A DNA stretch of 64,000 nucleotides from Pelagibacteraceae bacterium AG-337-G04 (GCA_003282205.1 QBZW01000003.1:72501-136500); one strand, 5' to 3'. Shown: positions 30,747-40,692, counted from the first letter of the stretch. Translations and numbers: made by a program. Notes: generated by a model from the letters alone, not told the origin.

Positions 30747-31408
30747 AAAAATTGAGTAAAAAAATTAAATTTAAAATTGCTTCTGACGGAAGTAGTGCTT
30801 CTGGAAAAACAACTGGAGGCAAATTAATTTCAAAGAAATTTAAGATGAAATTTCTATCCAGTGGTAGTCTATATAGATATTGTGCTTTAAAAATTATAGA
30901 AAATAATAATGATTACACTACCAAATTTATTAGTAAAATTGTTAAGTCAATAAACTTAAAAAAATTGCAAAGTAAAAAACTTTATAGTCCAGAAGTAGCT
31001 AAATTATCTTCAATTATTGCAAAAAAAAAGTTTGTAAGAAACGCTCTTAAGAGTTTTCAAGTAAACTTTATAAAAAAATCTAGATTAGTTGTTGTTGAAG
31101 GTAGAGATATAGGTTCAGTAATTATGCCAAATGCAGATTTAAAGCTTTTTTTCACTTGCTCCATAAATGAAAAGGCGAAAAGAAGACTGAAGGAATTTAA
31201 AAATCAAAACAAGAAAATAACTTTAAAACAAGTTAAAAAATCGCTGATTCAAAGGGATAAAGACGATACTAAAAGAAAAATTAGTCCCTTGATTATGACC
31301 AAAAATGCTGTATTAGTCGACACCACTAAATTAAGTATTAAACAGATGGAGATAAAGCTTTCTAATTTAGTAAAAAATTCGATCAAAAAAAAATATGGAA
31401 ATTTATAA
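30743..31408 (+). CDS. cmk: Cytidylate kinase
   Basis: Phosphorylates CMP and dCMP. The P-loop is DGSSASGKTTGG, the CMP-binding segment reads SSGSLYRYCAL and VEGRDIGSVIMPNADLK is well conserved; 221 residues. Translation appears to start at TTG (30743), overlapping the aroA stop as TTGA, since no ATG precedes the P-loop. Its end overlaps rpsA by 14 nt. Confidence 0.93.
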   Translation: MKKLSKKIKFKIASDGSSASGKTTGGKLISKKFKMKFLSSGSLYRYCALKIIENNNDYTTKFISKIVKSINLKKLQSKKLYSPEVAKLSSIIAKKKFVRNALKSFQVNFIKKSRLVVVEGRDIGSVIMPNADLKLFFTCSINEKAKRRLKEFKNQNKKITLKQVKKSLIQRDKDDTKRKISPLIMTKNAVLVDTTKLSIKQMEIKLSNLVKNSIKKKYGNL

Positions 31409-33137
31409 AGATTTAAACTCACCTGCAACACTGGAATTTGAAAAATTATTAAACAGCCAATTATCAAAAAATAAAATAGAAGAAGGTAAAATTATAGATG
31501 GTAAAGTCACTAAGATAACGAATAAATACGTATTTCTTTTTATACCTGGTCTAAAAAGTGAACCAGTAATTGATATAAATGAAATTAAAATGATTGGAAT
31601 GTCAGATGGTGTCAAAGAAGGCGATCTTATCTCAGTTTTACTAGAAAAAATTGAGGATAAAAATGGTGATGTTGTTGTTTCAGCACAAAAAGCTCAAAAA
31701 ATTAAAGGATGGAATCAGCTTGTAAAATGTTATGAAAATAATGAATTAATAAATGGTAAAATTATACAAAAAACAAAGGGTGGCGTCATAGTTGAGCATG
31801 TAGAAACAGGCTCATTAATGTTTTGTCCTGGCTCTCAAATTTCAGACAAACCTGTTAAAAATATTGACCATCTAATTGGTGTTGAGCAAAAATTTGCATT
31901 GATTAAATTAGATATGGTAAGAGGTAATAGTGTTGTTTCTAGAAGACAAGTTGTTTCATCTAACAAGAAAGAGGATAAAGCAAAAATTATAGAAAAATTT
32001 AAAGTTGGAGATATCATAAAAGATGCTGTCGTTAAAGGATACTCCTCTTTTGGATGTTTTTTTGAAGTAACTACTCCTGATGGTACAATTGATACCCTTT
32101 GCCACCTCCAGGAAATTAGCTACAGTAGAGTAAATCACCCAGACGAAATTTTTAATATAGGTGAAAAACACGATTTAAAAGTAATTTCGATTGACATGGA
32201 AAAGCTACAAGTAGGATGCTCAATCAAGCAGCTTTCGCCTGACCCTTTTGAACATATATCTAACTATCAAATAGGAAATCAATATAAAGTGAAAGTTGTA
32301 AAGATAACAGACTATGGATGTTTTTGTGAATTAGAGGCAGGACTAAGTACACTTCTTCATAGTAGTGAAATAAGTTGGACAAAAAAGAATATATCTCCAA
32401 AAAAAATGTTTAATGTCGGAGATCAGATTGATTGTGTAATTACTGAAATTGATAAAGAAAAAAGAAGAGTAGCAATCTCGCACAGATTAACCCAAGAAAA
32501 TCCGTATTTAAAACTTGAAAATGAATATCCAGTAGGCAGTGAGATTGAAGGAGTGGTAAATAGTTTAAATGAATATGCAATCTATTTAAAATTAGGAGAT
32601 TTTGATATAGATGGTTTTTTACACTCTAATGATCTTTCATATATTGGAAAACCCGAAGACGAACTTAAGAAATACAAAAAAGGTGAAACATTAAAAGTTA
32701 AAATTCTTGAAATAAAGAAAAGTGAACAAAAGGTAAGAATAGGCCTAAAACAGTTACAAAAAGACCCATTTGATTGGTTTAAAGACAAAAAGACTAACGA
32801 TGCGATTACAGTTAAGGTCATTTCATCAGATAATAAAGGTTTATTTGTTAAACCTGAGGGTTGTGATGTTGAAATATTGATTAAAAAATCTCAGATTGCA
32901 ATGAGCGCTTCAGATGCTAGACCATCTCGTTTTGTAGGTGGAGAAAGAATAGATGCTGCTATCGCTGAACTTAACCTTGAAAAAAGGAAAGTAAATTTAA
33001 GTATTAAATTATTAGAGGAAATAATGAATGCGAAAGCAATTAAAGAACATTCAAGCCCTCTAAGTGGAAAAAATCTTCCATTCTCCTCGCTTTCGGAACA
33101 ATTAGATGATAAAAAGAAAAAAAAGGATAAAGATTAA
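31395..33137 (+). CDS. rpsA: 30S ribosomal protein S1
   Basis: The mRNA-capturing ribosomal protein, 580 residues with six S1 RNA-binding repeats beginning near residue 30 (GKVTKITNKYVFLFIPGLKSE). The C-terminus is lysine-rich. Its ATG lies inside cmk. With Shine-Dalgarno sites so rare in this genome, S1 probably matters for initiation, which is an inference. Confidence 0.97.
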   Translation: MEIYKDLNSPATLEFEKLLNSQLSKNKIEEGKIIDGKVTKITNKYVFLFIPGLKSEPVIDINEIKMIGMSDGVKEGDLISVLLEKIEDKNGDVVVSAQKAQKIKGWNQLVKCYENNELINGKIIQKTKGGVIVEHVETGSLMFCPGSQISDKPVKNIDHLIGVEQKFALIKLDMVRGNSVVSRRQVVSSNKKEDKAKIIEKFKVGDIIKDAVVKGYSSFGCFFEVTTPDGTIDTLCHLQEISYSRVNHPDEIFNIGEKHDLKVISIDMEKLQVGCSIKQLSPDPFEHISNYQIGNQYKVKVVKITDYGCFCELEAGLSTLLHSSEISWTKKNISPKKMFNVGDQIDCVITEIDKEKRRVAISHRLTQENPYLKLENEYPVGSEIEGVVNSLNEYAIYLKLGDFDIDGFLHSNDLSYIGKPEDELKKYKKGETLKVKILEIKKSEQKVRIGLKQLQKDPFDWFKDKKTNDAITVKVISSDNKGLFVKPEGCDVEILIKKSQIAMSASDARPSRFVGGERIDAAIAELNLEKRKVNLSIKLLEEIMNAKAIKEHSSPLSGKNLPFSSLSEQLDDKKKKKDKD

Positions 33138-33140
33138 AAA

Positions 33141-33425
33141 TTGTCAGTCGTAAAATCAGACTTAATTAAAGAATTAGCAAAAAATTACCCCAACTTTTAT
33201 AAAAAAGATTTGAACAGATTGTTAGATATAGCTCTGTTCGAAATGAAAGATGCCCTCAAGAGAGGTGAGAGAGTAGAATTAAGAGATTTATTTACAATAG
33301 AACCAAGGATTCAAAAAGCAAGAATATCTAGAAACCCTAAAACTAACGAAAATGTAAACACACCAGAAAAAAAGACAATTCTTTTTAAAATGTCAAAAGA
33401 ATGGACAACTAAAGTAAATGAATAA
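33141..33425 (+). CDS. ihfB: Integration host factor beta-like protein
   Basis: A 94-residue HU/IHF DNA-bending protein with VELRDLFTIEPRIQKARISR and NPKTNENV, the DNA-binding arm. Placement after rpsA is typical of ihfB. The start is TTG at 33141, 3 nt after rpsA, giving the expected N-terminus (SVVKSDLIKELA). It overlaps pyrF by 8 nt. Confidence 0.92.
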   Translation: MSVVKSDLIKELAKNYPNFYKKDLNRLLDIALFEMKDALKRGERVELRDLFTIEPRIQKARISRNPKTNENVNTPEKKTILFKMSKEWTTKVNE

Positions 33426-34089
33426 AAACAAAATATTTGTTGCTTGTGATAGCAATGATATAAAAAAAATCAAAGAGATAATAAGAAAAACTGGAAAATT
33501 GAAGTTGAAAGTTGGTTATAAGTTCGGATTAGAGTTTTTAAATTCAAAAAAAGGAAGATTGTTTATTTCAAAATTAAAAAATAAAATTATTTTTGGAGAT
33601 TATAAATTTGCAGATATACCAAATACTTGTGCATCAGCGGTCAAAGCTGTTAAAGATTTAAATTTTAACTATTTAACTATTCACATAAGCTCTGGCTTAG
33701 AAGCACTAAAAGCAACAAAAAAGGTTTCAGGAAAAACAAAAATAGTTGGAGTAACAATCCTCACGTCTATAGATAATAAGTCTTTAAAAAAAATTGGGTA
33801 CAGTAAAGATGTTAAAAAAATAGTACTTGAGCAAGCTAAGCTAGCTAATAAAGCAAAACTGGACGCTATTGTATGCAGTCCTCATGAAGTAAATATTGTT
33901 AAGAAAGTATTTAAAAAAGAAATTATAACTCCAGGAATAAGATTTAATTCTAAAGTGGATGACCAAAAAAGAACTCTAACACCAAAACAGGCATATAAAA
34001 ATGGTAGTGACTGGTTGGTGATTGGGAGACCAATTACAAAAGGAAATATTGAAAATAATATAAAAAATTTAATTAATCATTTGAAATAA
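33418..34089 (+). CDS. pyrF: Orotidine 5'-phosphate decarboxylase
   Basis: Last step of UMP synthesis. The catalytic D-K-x-x-D array is present in GDYKFADIPNT, although the histidine that usually precedes the last Asp is alanine. Other family blocks are VGVTILTS and ITPGIRF, with DQKRTLTPKQA and VIGRPIT. 223 residues. It overlaps ihfB and trpF (1 nt). Confidence 0.92.
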   Translation: MNKNKIFVACDSNDIKKIKEIIRKTGKLKLKVGYKFGLEFLNSKKGRLFISKLKNKIIFGDYKFADIPNTCASAVKAVKDLNFNYLTIHISSGLEALKATKKVSGKTKIVGVTILTSIDNKSLKKIGYSKDVKKIVLEQAKLANKAKLDAIVCSPHEVNIVKKVFKKEIITPGIRFNSKVDDQKRTLTPKQAYKNGSDWLVIGRPITKGNIENNIKNLINHLK

Positions 34090-34712
34090 TGGTCAAAGGA
34101 ATAAAAATTTGTGGGATCTCAGATCTTGAAACTTTAAAATATATTTTGAGTCATCAATATCCCCCAAAATTTGTAGGTTTCATTTGTAATTTCAAGAAAA
34201 GTAGAAGGTATGTTGAATATAGCAAATTGAAAGATTTAGTTAAAATAAAAAAAAATGGAACAAATTTTGTATCTGTTCTTGTTGATCCTGATGACATAAT
34301 CTTAAAAAAAATTAAGAAATTAAATTTTGATTATTACCAACTTTATGATGTAAGTCCTGAAAGAACAAAAACAATAAAAGAAAACTACAATACCAAAATT
34401 ATTACCGCACTAACAATCAACACACATAAAGATGTTGAGCTGTATAGTAAATATAATGAAATTTCAGACATAATTCTTTTTGATGGAAAAGGCTACGAAA
34501 AGTCAATTGGATTTAATCATGAATTATTAAATTTTGTACCTAATACTGTAAATAAAATGATTGCTGGGAATATAAAAATAGAAGATATTCCTAGTTTCAG
34601 AAATAAAGATTACTTTATTGATTTAAGTGGCTCTTTAGAAAACGAAGATGGGGAAAAAGATAAAAAAAAAATTAACAAATTATTAAACATTGCAATTAAA
34701 AATGAAACTTAA
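34089..34712 (+). CDS. trpF: Phosphoribosylanthranilate isomerase
   Basis: Third tryptophan-specific step, 207 residues. The catalytic cysteine (KICGI) and an aspartate (IILFDGKG) remain, but several family signatures are changed: KKSRR for the usual SPR, YQLYD for QLHG, IAGNI for LAGGL. It is called from these residues and from order trpF-trpB-trpA. ATG shares its first base with the pyrF stop; its end overlaps trpB by 11 nt. Confidence 0.85.
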   Translation: MVKGIKICGISDLETLKYILSHQYPPKFVGFICNFKKSRRYVEYSKLKDLVKIKKNGTNFVSVLVDPDDIILKKIKKLNFDYYQLYDVSPERTKTIKENYNTKIITALTINTHKDVELYSKYNEISDIILFDGKGYEKSIGFNHELLNFVPNTVNKMIAGNIKIEDIPSFRNKDYFIDLSGSLENEDGEKDKKKINKLLNIAIKNET

Positions 34713-35946
34713 AAAGGGAATACCAGTTATTGATCAAGGAGATAAACTAGGTTTTTGGGGAGGAAAATTTGGTGGGAATTTTGTACCTGAAACACTTAAG
34801 AAACCAATAGAAGATCTCGAAATACAATTTAATAAATTAAAGAATAATAAAAAATTTTTAAAAGAAAGAGACAAATATTTTAAAAATTGGATCGGAACAC
34901 CTACAAGATTTATTAAATTAAATAATTTAACAAAACAAGTCGGTGGAGCACAGATCTGGTCTAAGGTAGTTTCTGATGCTAATGGAGGAGCTCACAAAAT
35001 ATATAATGCAACTGTACATTGTTTATTAGCCAAAAGATCTGGAAAAAAAGTTATTATCGGCGACACAGGAGCTGGTTACGCTGGAAAAATGTTAAGTATG
35101 GCGGCCAAGAAATTCGGTTTGAAATGTAAAATATTTATGGGTGCAAAAGATATTAAAAGACAACAACCAAATGTTAAAGCAATGAAAAAAAATGATGCCG
35201 AAGTAATTCCTGTATATTCTGGAAGTCAAACATTAGTAGATGCTGTATCTGAATGTATGAGATATTGGGTTGCTAATTGTGATACTACTGCAATGTGCGT
35301 GGGTAGTACTGTAGGGCCTGCAATTTTTGTTCGTATCTGTGGTTGGAGCACAAGTCAAATCTCTAGAGAACTTAAAGTTCAATTAATGAATGAATTTGGC
35401 GATATTCCAAAAAAACTTAAATTATATAACTGTGTAGGAGGAGGTTCCTCAAGTTTTGGTTTTTGGAACGAATTTATGGATTATGATAAAAAACAAGTTG
35501 AATTTATTGGCGTAGAAGCTGGGGGACCAACAAAAAGTAAAAGACATGCCGCTCCATTAACTTACGGTTCAAAAATCGGTATACTTCATGGTGCAGCACA
35601 ATACGTAAATCAGAATAGCGACGGTCAAATTGAAGAAACTGAGTCTATCTCAGCTGGTCTCGATTACCCTGGGATTTCACCACTCCATTGCTTTTTAAAA
35701 GATACCAAACGCGCAAGGTATACAGCAGCAAGTGATGAAGAAGCTTTAAAAGCGTACCAAATAGTTACAAAATATGAAAATTTAAGACCATCACTAGAAC
35801 CAAGTCATGCATTCTCAGTTGCAATAAAAGAAGCAAAAAAATTGAGCAAGGATACAATAATAATTATTAATAGTTGTGGGGATGCATATAAAGACCGTGG
35901 TATTTTAGAAAAAAAGTTGGGAAAGAAATATGTTAAATCCAATTAG
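34702..35946 (+). CDS. trpB: Tryptophan synthase beta chain, divergent
   Basis: PLP enzyme joining indole to serine, 414 residues from ATG 34702. The PLP lysine is present in GGAHK. Unusually, ETGAGQHG reads DTGAGYAG, so the catalytic glutamate is aspartate; KREDLLHGGAHK reads SKVVSDANGGAHK; and the PLP-phosphate loop GGGSNAIG reads GGGSSSFG. Long stretches such as GAKDIKRQQPNVKAMK still identify TrpB. It overlaps both trpF and trpA, as a coupled unit. Confidence 0.88.
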   Translation: MKLKKGIPVIDQGDKLGFWGGKFGGNFVPETLKKPIEDLEIQFNKLKNNKKFLKERDKYFKNWIGTPTRFIKLNNLTKQVGGAQIWSKVVSDANGGAHKIYNATVHCLLAKRSGKKVIIGDTGAGYAGKMLSMAAKKFGLKCKIFMGAKDIKRQQPNVKAMKKNDAEVIPVYSGSQTLVDAVSECMRYWVANCDTTAMCVGSTVGPAIFVRICGWSTSQISRELKVQLMNEFGDIPKKLKLYNCVGGGSSSFGFWNEFMDYDKKQVEFIGVEAGGPTKSKRHAAPLTYGSKIGILHGAAQYVNQNSDGQIEETESISAGLDYPGISPLHCFLKDTKRARYTAASDEEALKAYQIVTKYENLRPSLEPSHAFSVAIKEAKKLSKDTIIIINSCGDAYKDRGILEKKLGKKYVKSN

Positions 35947-36730
35947 TCTTGCATTTAAAAATGCAAAAAAGGAAAAAAGACCAGCCTTACTAACCTACAC
36001 TGTAGCTGGAGACAGTTCAAAAAAACAGTCATTAGAAATTTTAAAAGCAATTTCTAATTATGCAGATATTTTAGAAGTTGGTGTACCGCATAACACTCCT
36101 GTAGCAGATGGAGGTCAAATTCAAACAAGTGCTTATAGAGCGATTAAAAATGGTATTAGGATGAATGATATTTTTAAAATTGTAAGTGATTTTAAAAAAA
36201 GCAAAAATTCAAAACCAGTAATATTTATGGGTTATTACAATATGATTTTCCAGTATGGTGAAAATAATTTTTTAAAAAACTGTAAAAAATCAGGTGTTAA
36301 CGGTTTAATTGTTGTTGATTTACCATGGCCAGAAAATAAAATATTTTTAAAGAAATGTAAAAAAAATTCAATTAATTTTATTCAATTATTATCTCCTACA
36401 ACTTCAGGTAAAAGACTAAAAAGTATAACAAAAGATTCTCATGATATGATTTATTATATAAGTATGTTATCTACTACAGGTGGAAAGTTAAAAGTTTCAC
36501 CAAAAAAAATCTTATACAATTATAATAAGATAAAAAAAATAAATCCAAAAAAAAATTGTGTTATTGGTTTTGGAATAACTGAAAAAAATATATCAAATTT
36601 TAAAAATACTGATGGACTTGTTGTTGGTAGTCAAATTTGTAAAGAAATTACAAGAAGTTTAAACAATAGACAAAATCCTGTCATAAATGTAAGTAAGGTA
36701 GTTAGTAAATTAAGAAAAAAAATATCATGA
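35930..36730 (+). CDS. trpA: Tryptophan synthase alpha chain, divergent
   Basis: Cleaves indole-3-glycerol phosphate to indole; 266 residues. The catalytic Glu and Asp are kept in LEVGVPHNTPVADGGQIQ, but FSDPxADGP is altered and SRSGVTG has become SMLSTTG. The changes parallel those in trpF and trpB. It overlaps trpB by 17 nt and accD by 4 nt. Confidence 0.88.
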   Translation: MLNPISLAFKNAKKEKRPALLTYTVAGDSSKKQSLEILKAISNYADILEVGVPHNTPVADGGQIQTSAYRAIKNGIRMNDIFKIVSDFKKSKNSKPVIFMGYYNMIFQYGENNFLKNCKKSGVNGLIVVDLPWPENKIFLKKCKKNSINFIQLLSPTTSGKRLKSITKDSHDMIYYISMLSTTGGKLKVSPKKILYNYNKIKKINPKKNCVIGFGITEKNISNFKNTDGLVVGSQICKEITRSLNNRQNPVINVSKVVSKLRKKIS

Positions 36731-37656
36731 ACTGGTTAACAAAAGCTATAAGTATTAGTGAAAAAATAAAGAAGGTACTAAGGAAGAGACCTTCAAAAGA
36801 AGATATAGCAAATTCAGATTGGACAAGTTGCTGTAAGGGCCCTATTTTGAAGAAAGACTTAGAAACTAATTTGTGGGTTTGTAATCTTTGTGGAAAACAT
36901 CATAGAATTAGTTGTAGACAAAGGTTTGATATAGTATTTGGGAAAAACGCTTACCAAATCTTAGAGTCACCTATACCTGCAGAAGATCCATTAAATTGGG
37001 TTGATAAAAAATCTTACAAAGACAGGCTAAAAATTGCTAGGAAGAAAACAAATCAAAATTGTGCAGTCATGATTGCAAAAGGCGTAATAAATGGAATTGA
37101 AGTAACAGCAGGTGCAATTAATTTTGATTTTATTGGGGGTTCAGTTGGAGCTGCAGAGGGAGAAGCAATAATTTATGGAGTTCAACATGCAATAGATAAT
37201 CAAACACCTTACCTGTTCTTTCCGTGTGGAGGTGGTCAAAGAATGTTCGAGTCTACGATTGCTTTAGCAAATATGACCAGAACTACGCTAGCTATTAATG
37301 AACTTAAAAAAAATAATTTACCATATGTTGTGTGTTTTACTGATCCGACTGCTGGAGGAATAACTGCCTCTTTTGCGATGTTAGGAGATATTCATTTAGC
37401 AGAGCCTGGATCCCTAATAGCATTTGCTGGAAAAAGAGTAATTCAAGCAACGGTTAAGGAGGAATTAAGTTCTGATTTTCAAACAGCTGAATTTGTTGAA
37501 AAACATGGCTTTGTTGACAGAGTTGTTCATAGAAAAGATATTCAAAAGGAAGTGGGAAACCTTCTATCGATATTACTTAGAAAAAATTCTGATATACATT
37601 TAAAAAATTTAAATGAAACTTCAGAAACTAATATCCAAACTAGAGAAGCATCATAA
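36727..37656 (+). CDS. accD: Acetyl-CoA carboxylase carboxyltransferase beta subunit
   Basis: Partner of AccA in malonyl-CoA formation, 309 residues. The N-terminal zinc ribbon is CCKGPILKKDLETNLWVCNLC and the crotonase-like domain contains DPTAGGITASFAMLGDIHLA and GKRVIQATVKEELS. In the usual place between trpA and folC. Its last 44 nt overlap the folC start. Confidence 0.96.
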   Translation: MNWLTKAISISEKIKKVLRKRPSKEDIANSDWTSCCKGPILKKDLETNLWVCNLCGKHHRISCRQRFDIVFGKNAYQILESPIPAEDPLNWVDKKSYKDRLKIARKKTNQNCAVMIAKGVINGIEVTAGAINFDFIGGSVGAAEGEAIIYGVQHAIDNQTPYLFFPCGGGQRMFESTIALANMTRTTLAINELKKNNLPYVVCFTDPTAGGITASFAMLGDIHLAEPGSLIAFAGKRVIQATVKEELSSDFQTAEFVEKHGFVDRVVHRKDIQKEVGNLLSILLRKNSDIHLKNLNETSETNIQTREAS

Positions 37657-38878
37657 AAAAAAACTAGACTTATCTCTTGGAAGAACTTTTAATCTTTTAA
37701 AAAAACTAGGTAATCCACAAAATAAATTAAAAAACGTTATCACAGTTGTTGGAACAAATGCTAAAGCAAGCATGTGCTATAGCCTTAAGTCAATACTAAA
37801 ACAAACTGGATACAAGACTAATCTTTACACTTCTCCACACCTACTTTCTTATACAGAAAGATACGTTTTTGAAGATAAAGAAATCAATGAAGAAGATTTA
37901 GTAGAATTACTTACTGACGTTGAGAAAACTTTAGGGGATGATAATGCAACATTATTTGAAATTTTAACTTGTGCATTTTTAAAACATGCTGAAAATTTCA
38001 AAGATAATATTAATATTATAGAAGCAGGATTATTTCATCAATTTGATAGTACAAATGTATTTAAGGAAAATTTAATGACTCTAATTGGTGTTATTCACAA
38101 TGATCACTTTCAATGGCTTGAAAATAAATCAATTGAAGGTGTAATATATGAAAAAACAGCTAAGCTTTTAAACTCAAATATATTTATTAATAAACAAGTA
38201 AATAATGAAATAAGAGATAAAATAGAAAAATCATTGGAAAAAAATACCTCAAATAAATATTTTTTTGGTAAAGATTTTAATATTGCAAAGTCCGAGAATG
38301 GATTTATTCAATATCAAGATCAGTTAGGGGAATTAGTATTTCCTGAACCAAATATTCTTGGGGATCATCAGCTTTATAATATTAGTACCTCAATTGCTGC
38401 ATCAAGAAAGATTTTTAATATTAAAGATGAAAATATTGTAGATGGTATCAAAAATGTTTCATTAAAAGCAAGACTTGAAGAAATAAAATTTGGTAAATTA
38501 AAAGATATTGCTGGTAATAATAAACTTATAGTTGATGGTGGTCATAACATTAGCGCAAGTTTTTCTATCGCTAATTGGATTAAAAATCAAAATGAGGAAG
38601 TAAATTTAATCGTTGGTATGATGAAAGATAAAGAACATGCAGAATTTGTAAAAACTTTTGAAAATATCGTAAATTCAATTACTTTAATTGATATTCCTAA
38701 TCAAGATGGTGCAATTTCGAAGGAAAATTTTAAAAAAAAGTTAGTTAGTTTAAAATTAAATTTAAAACTTTCTAATGGTATTGAAGAAAGTATAAGATCT
38801 TTATCAAAAAACGAAAATACTATTATACTCTGCTTAGGTTCACTATATCTTGCTGGAGAAATTTTAAGCTTAAATTAA
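37613..38878 (+). CDS. folC: Folylpolyglutamate synthase / dihydrofolate synthase
   Basis: Mur-ligase-family enzyme adding glutamate to folates, 421 residues. The P-loop reads VVGTNAKASM where the family has GTNGKGS: both glycines are alanine. Other motifs are present: TSPHLLSYTERY, IHNDHFQWL for the usual GLDHxDxLG, ARLEEI and DGGHNISAS. It overlaps accD by 44 nt and converges on trxA with a 4-nt overlap. Confidence 0.88.
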   Translation: MKLQKLISKLEKHHKKKLDLSLGRTFNLLKKLGNPQNKLKNVITVVGTNAKASMCYSLKSILKQTGYKTNLYTSPHLLSYTERYVFEDKEINEEDLVELLTDVEKTLGDDNATLFEILTCAFLKHAENFKDNINIIEAGLFHQFDSTNVFKENLMTLIGVIHNDHFQWLENKSIEGVIYEKTAKLLNSNIFINKQVNNEIRDKIEKSLEKNTSNKYFFGKDFNIAKSENGFIQYQDQLGELVFPEPNILGDHQLYNISTSIAASRKIFNIKDENIVDGIKNVSLKARLEEIKFGKLKDIAGNNKLIVDGGHNISASFSIANWIKNQNEEVNLIVGMMKDKEHAEFVKTFENIVNSITLIDIPNQDGAISKENFKKKLVSLKLNLKLSNGIEESIRSLSKNENTIILCLGSLYLAGEILSLN

Positions 38879-39192
38879 ATATTTTCTTTTATCCAAGAAA
38901 CAATTTCGCTTTTTGGAACCGCTCCAACTTTAGTTGAAACATGATTTCCATCTTTCATCAAAATCATGGTAGGGATCCCTCTAACACCATATTTTGTTGG
39001 AGTATTTGGCTCTTCATCAATGTTGTGTTTTGCTACAGATAATTGGTCAGACATTTCATTTGAAATTTCTTCCAAGCTAGGAGCTACCATGTGACATGGA
39101 CCGCACCATTCTGCCCAAAAATCACAAATTAATATCTTATTATCTTTAACTAATTGATCAAAACTCTCATCTGTAGATTTTACTGTTGCCAT
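38875..39192 (-). CDS. trxA: Thioredoxin
   Basis: A 105-residue thioredoxin with redox motif WCGPC in FWAEWCGPCHMVAP and the cis-proline segment RGIPTMILMKDG. General cytosolic disulfide reductase. The gene lies convergent to folC and marks the left border of the DNA-metabolism island. Confidence 0.97.
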   Translation of the reverse strand: MATVKSTDESFDQLVKDNKILICDFWAEWCGPCHMVAPSLEEISNEMSDQLSVAKHNIDEEPNTPTKYGVRGIPTMILMKDGNHVSTKVGAVPKSEIVSWIKENI

Positions 39193-39258
39193 GTGAGTTT
39201 TATATAAATTAATTTTATTTATTCAATAGTTAAAAATGCGTAAATTGGATTTTATACA

Positions 39259-40692
39259 TTAAACATTCTCGTACTTTTTTTGAATAGACATTGCATAATT
39301 ATTAAATTCATCAAGTAAAGCTAATTTTTCATTGTCATTCTCATTAGTATATTTTTCTCTTAAAGTATCAATTTCATTATATAAAGTAGGTATTGTCCAC
39401 CATTTCTCTTTTCTTTCGCTTAGTATTCTTTTAGCTATATCTCTTCTAATAGACTTGTAGATAGAATCTGGGAGTATCTCTGGAGCTTCTTGAAATATAA
39501 TTTTTTTACCAAAACTAACTAATCTATCATCTTCAAACTTATCTAGTAAATTTAATTTCTCTTTCCATGGTGCTTCATGCCAAATTGGAAACAGAGCTGT
39601 ATCCTTATTCGATGTAAATTTTGTATAAATGCTTTCCTCCGCATAAATATCTTCTTGAGATTTTGATTGCTCTTTTTCTTCTGCAACCTCACGGAGAGCA
39701 GTTAAAATATTTTGTGAAAACTGTTCATTATTTTGAACAAATTCTGCTCTTTTTTTAATAACTTTTTTGTCTAATTTACTATATGGTTCAACATTCAAAC
39801 CATATTTTGAGTCAATAATTATTGGTGCTTTGTTTGATCTAACTGTTCTTAAGAACTTGGGTGTTTTTTTCATCTCGGTTTTTAACTCATTTATAGATTT
39901 ATAAATCAATGGTTGAATTTCTGTTCTAAGATCTATTGTATAGTACCATCCTTGATAAATAGGATGCATACAATATTTTGCGTGCAACGGTACTACCAGA
40001 TGAAGTCTGGACTTTCCGTAATAATATTCATTTAAAGTAACAATATCTCCTTTTTTTATAATGGTTTCGGTATGAGATTTATTTGAAGTATTTAGAAAAG
40101 ACTCCCAAGTGTGTTCTTGTTTTTCTTTAACAATTTTCAAAACTTTTGCAGTAAGTTCTGCATCAGCTAAAGCTGAGTGTGCATCACTTGCATCTATACC
40201 TTGCATCTGAGCCAAAGATGCTAATTTAAATACAGGATTGTTTTTTTCATTAATTTCAGTCTCTAAAACTGTTGGATCTACTGCATATGCAGCTCTTGCG
40301 ATATTTATTCCATCGTGTCTTGTATTGGGAGCAGAATTTGTCAAATAAGGATACCTAATACTTTTGAAAAATTCTTTTCTTATCATCTCCTCATCAAAAT
40401 TTAGCGAACTCCATCCTAAGAAAATAGCAGGGCTCCATTTTTTAAAAATTTTTTCAACCTGCCCAAGCATTTGATAATGACTTAGATTTGTTTGCGTAAG
40501 TTGTTTAATTGATGTCTTATTAACAATTAAAGCTGCTGCTTGAAAAATCTCAGTTTCATGAAGTCTACATCGAAGATTAAATCTATCTTTTTCTTTAAAA
40601 TTCTCATCAAATAGTATTCCACCAATTTCTATGATGCTACCAAAGTCAGTGCTGGCACTCGATGATTCTATGTCCCAAATTGCTAAATTCAT
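39259..40692 (-). CDS. sbcB: Exodeoxyribonuclease I
   Basis: Single-strand 3'-5' DNA exonuclease of the DEDDh group, 477 residues, matching E. coli ExoI length. Catalytic acids are in AIWDIESSSAS (Exo I), GWSSLNFDEEMIRKEF (Exo II) and DAHSALADAELTAKVL (Exo III). The rest follows the ExoI SH3-like and helical C-terminal plan. Known to act with recombination and mismatch repair. It is the leftmost nuclease of the island. Confidence 0.92.
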   Translation of the reverse strand: MNLAIWDIESSSASTDFGSIIEIGGILFDENFKEKDRFNLRCRLHETEIFQAAALIVNKTSIKQLTQTNLSHYQMLGQVEKIFKKWSPAIFLGWSSLNFDEEMIRKEFFKSIRYPYLTNSAPNTRHDGINIARAAYAVDPTVLETEINEKNNPVFKLASLAQMQGIDASDAHSALADAELTAKVLKIVKEKQEHTWESFLNTSNKSHTETIIKKGDIVTLNEYYYGKSRLHLVVPLHAKYCMHPIYQGWYYTIDLRTEIQPLIYKSINELKTEMKKTPKFLRTVRSNKAPIIIDSKYGLNVEPYSKLDKKVIKKRAEFVQNNEQFSQNILTALREVAEEKEQSKSQEDIYAEESIYTKFTSNKDTALFPIWHEAPWKEKLNLLDKFEDDRLVSFGKKIIFQEAPEILPDSIYKSIRRDIAKRILSERKEKWWTIPTLYNEIDTLREKYTNENDNEKLALLDEFNNYAMSIQKKYENV

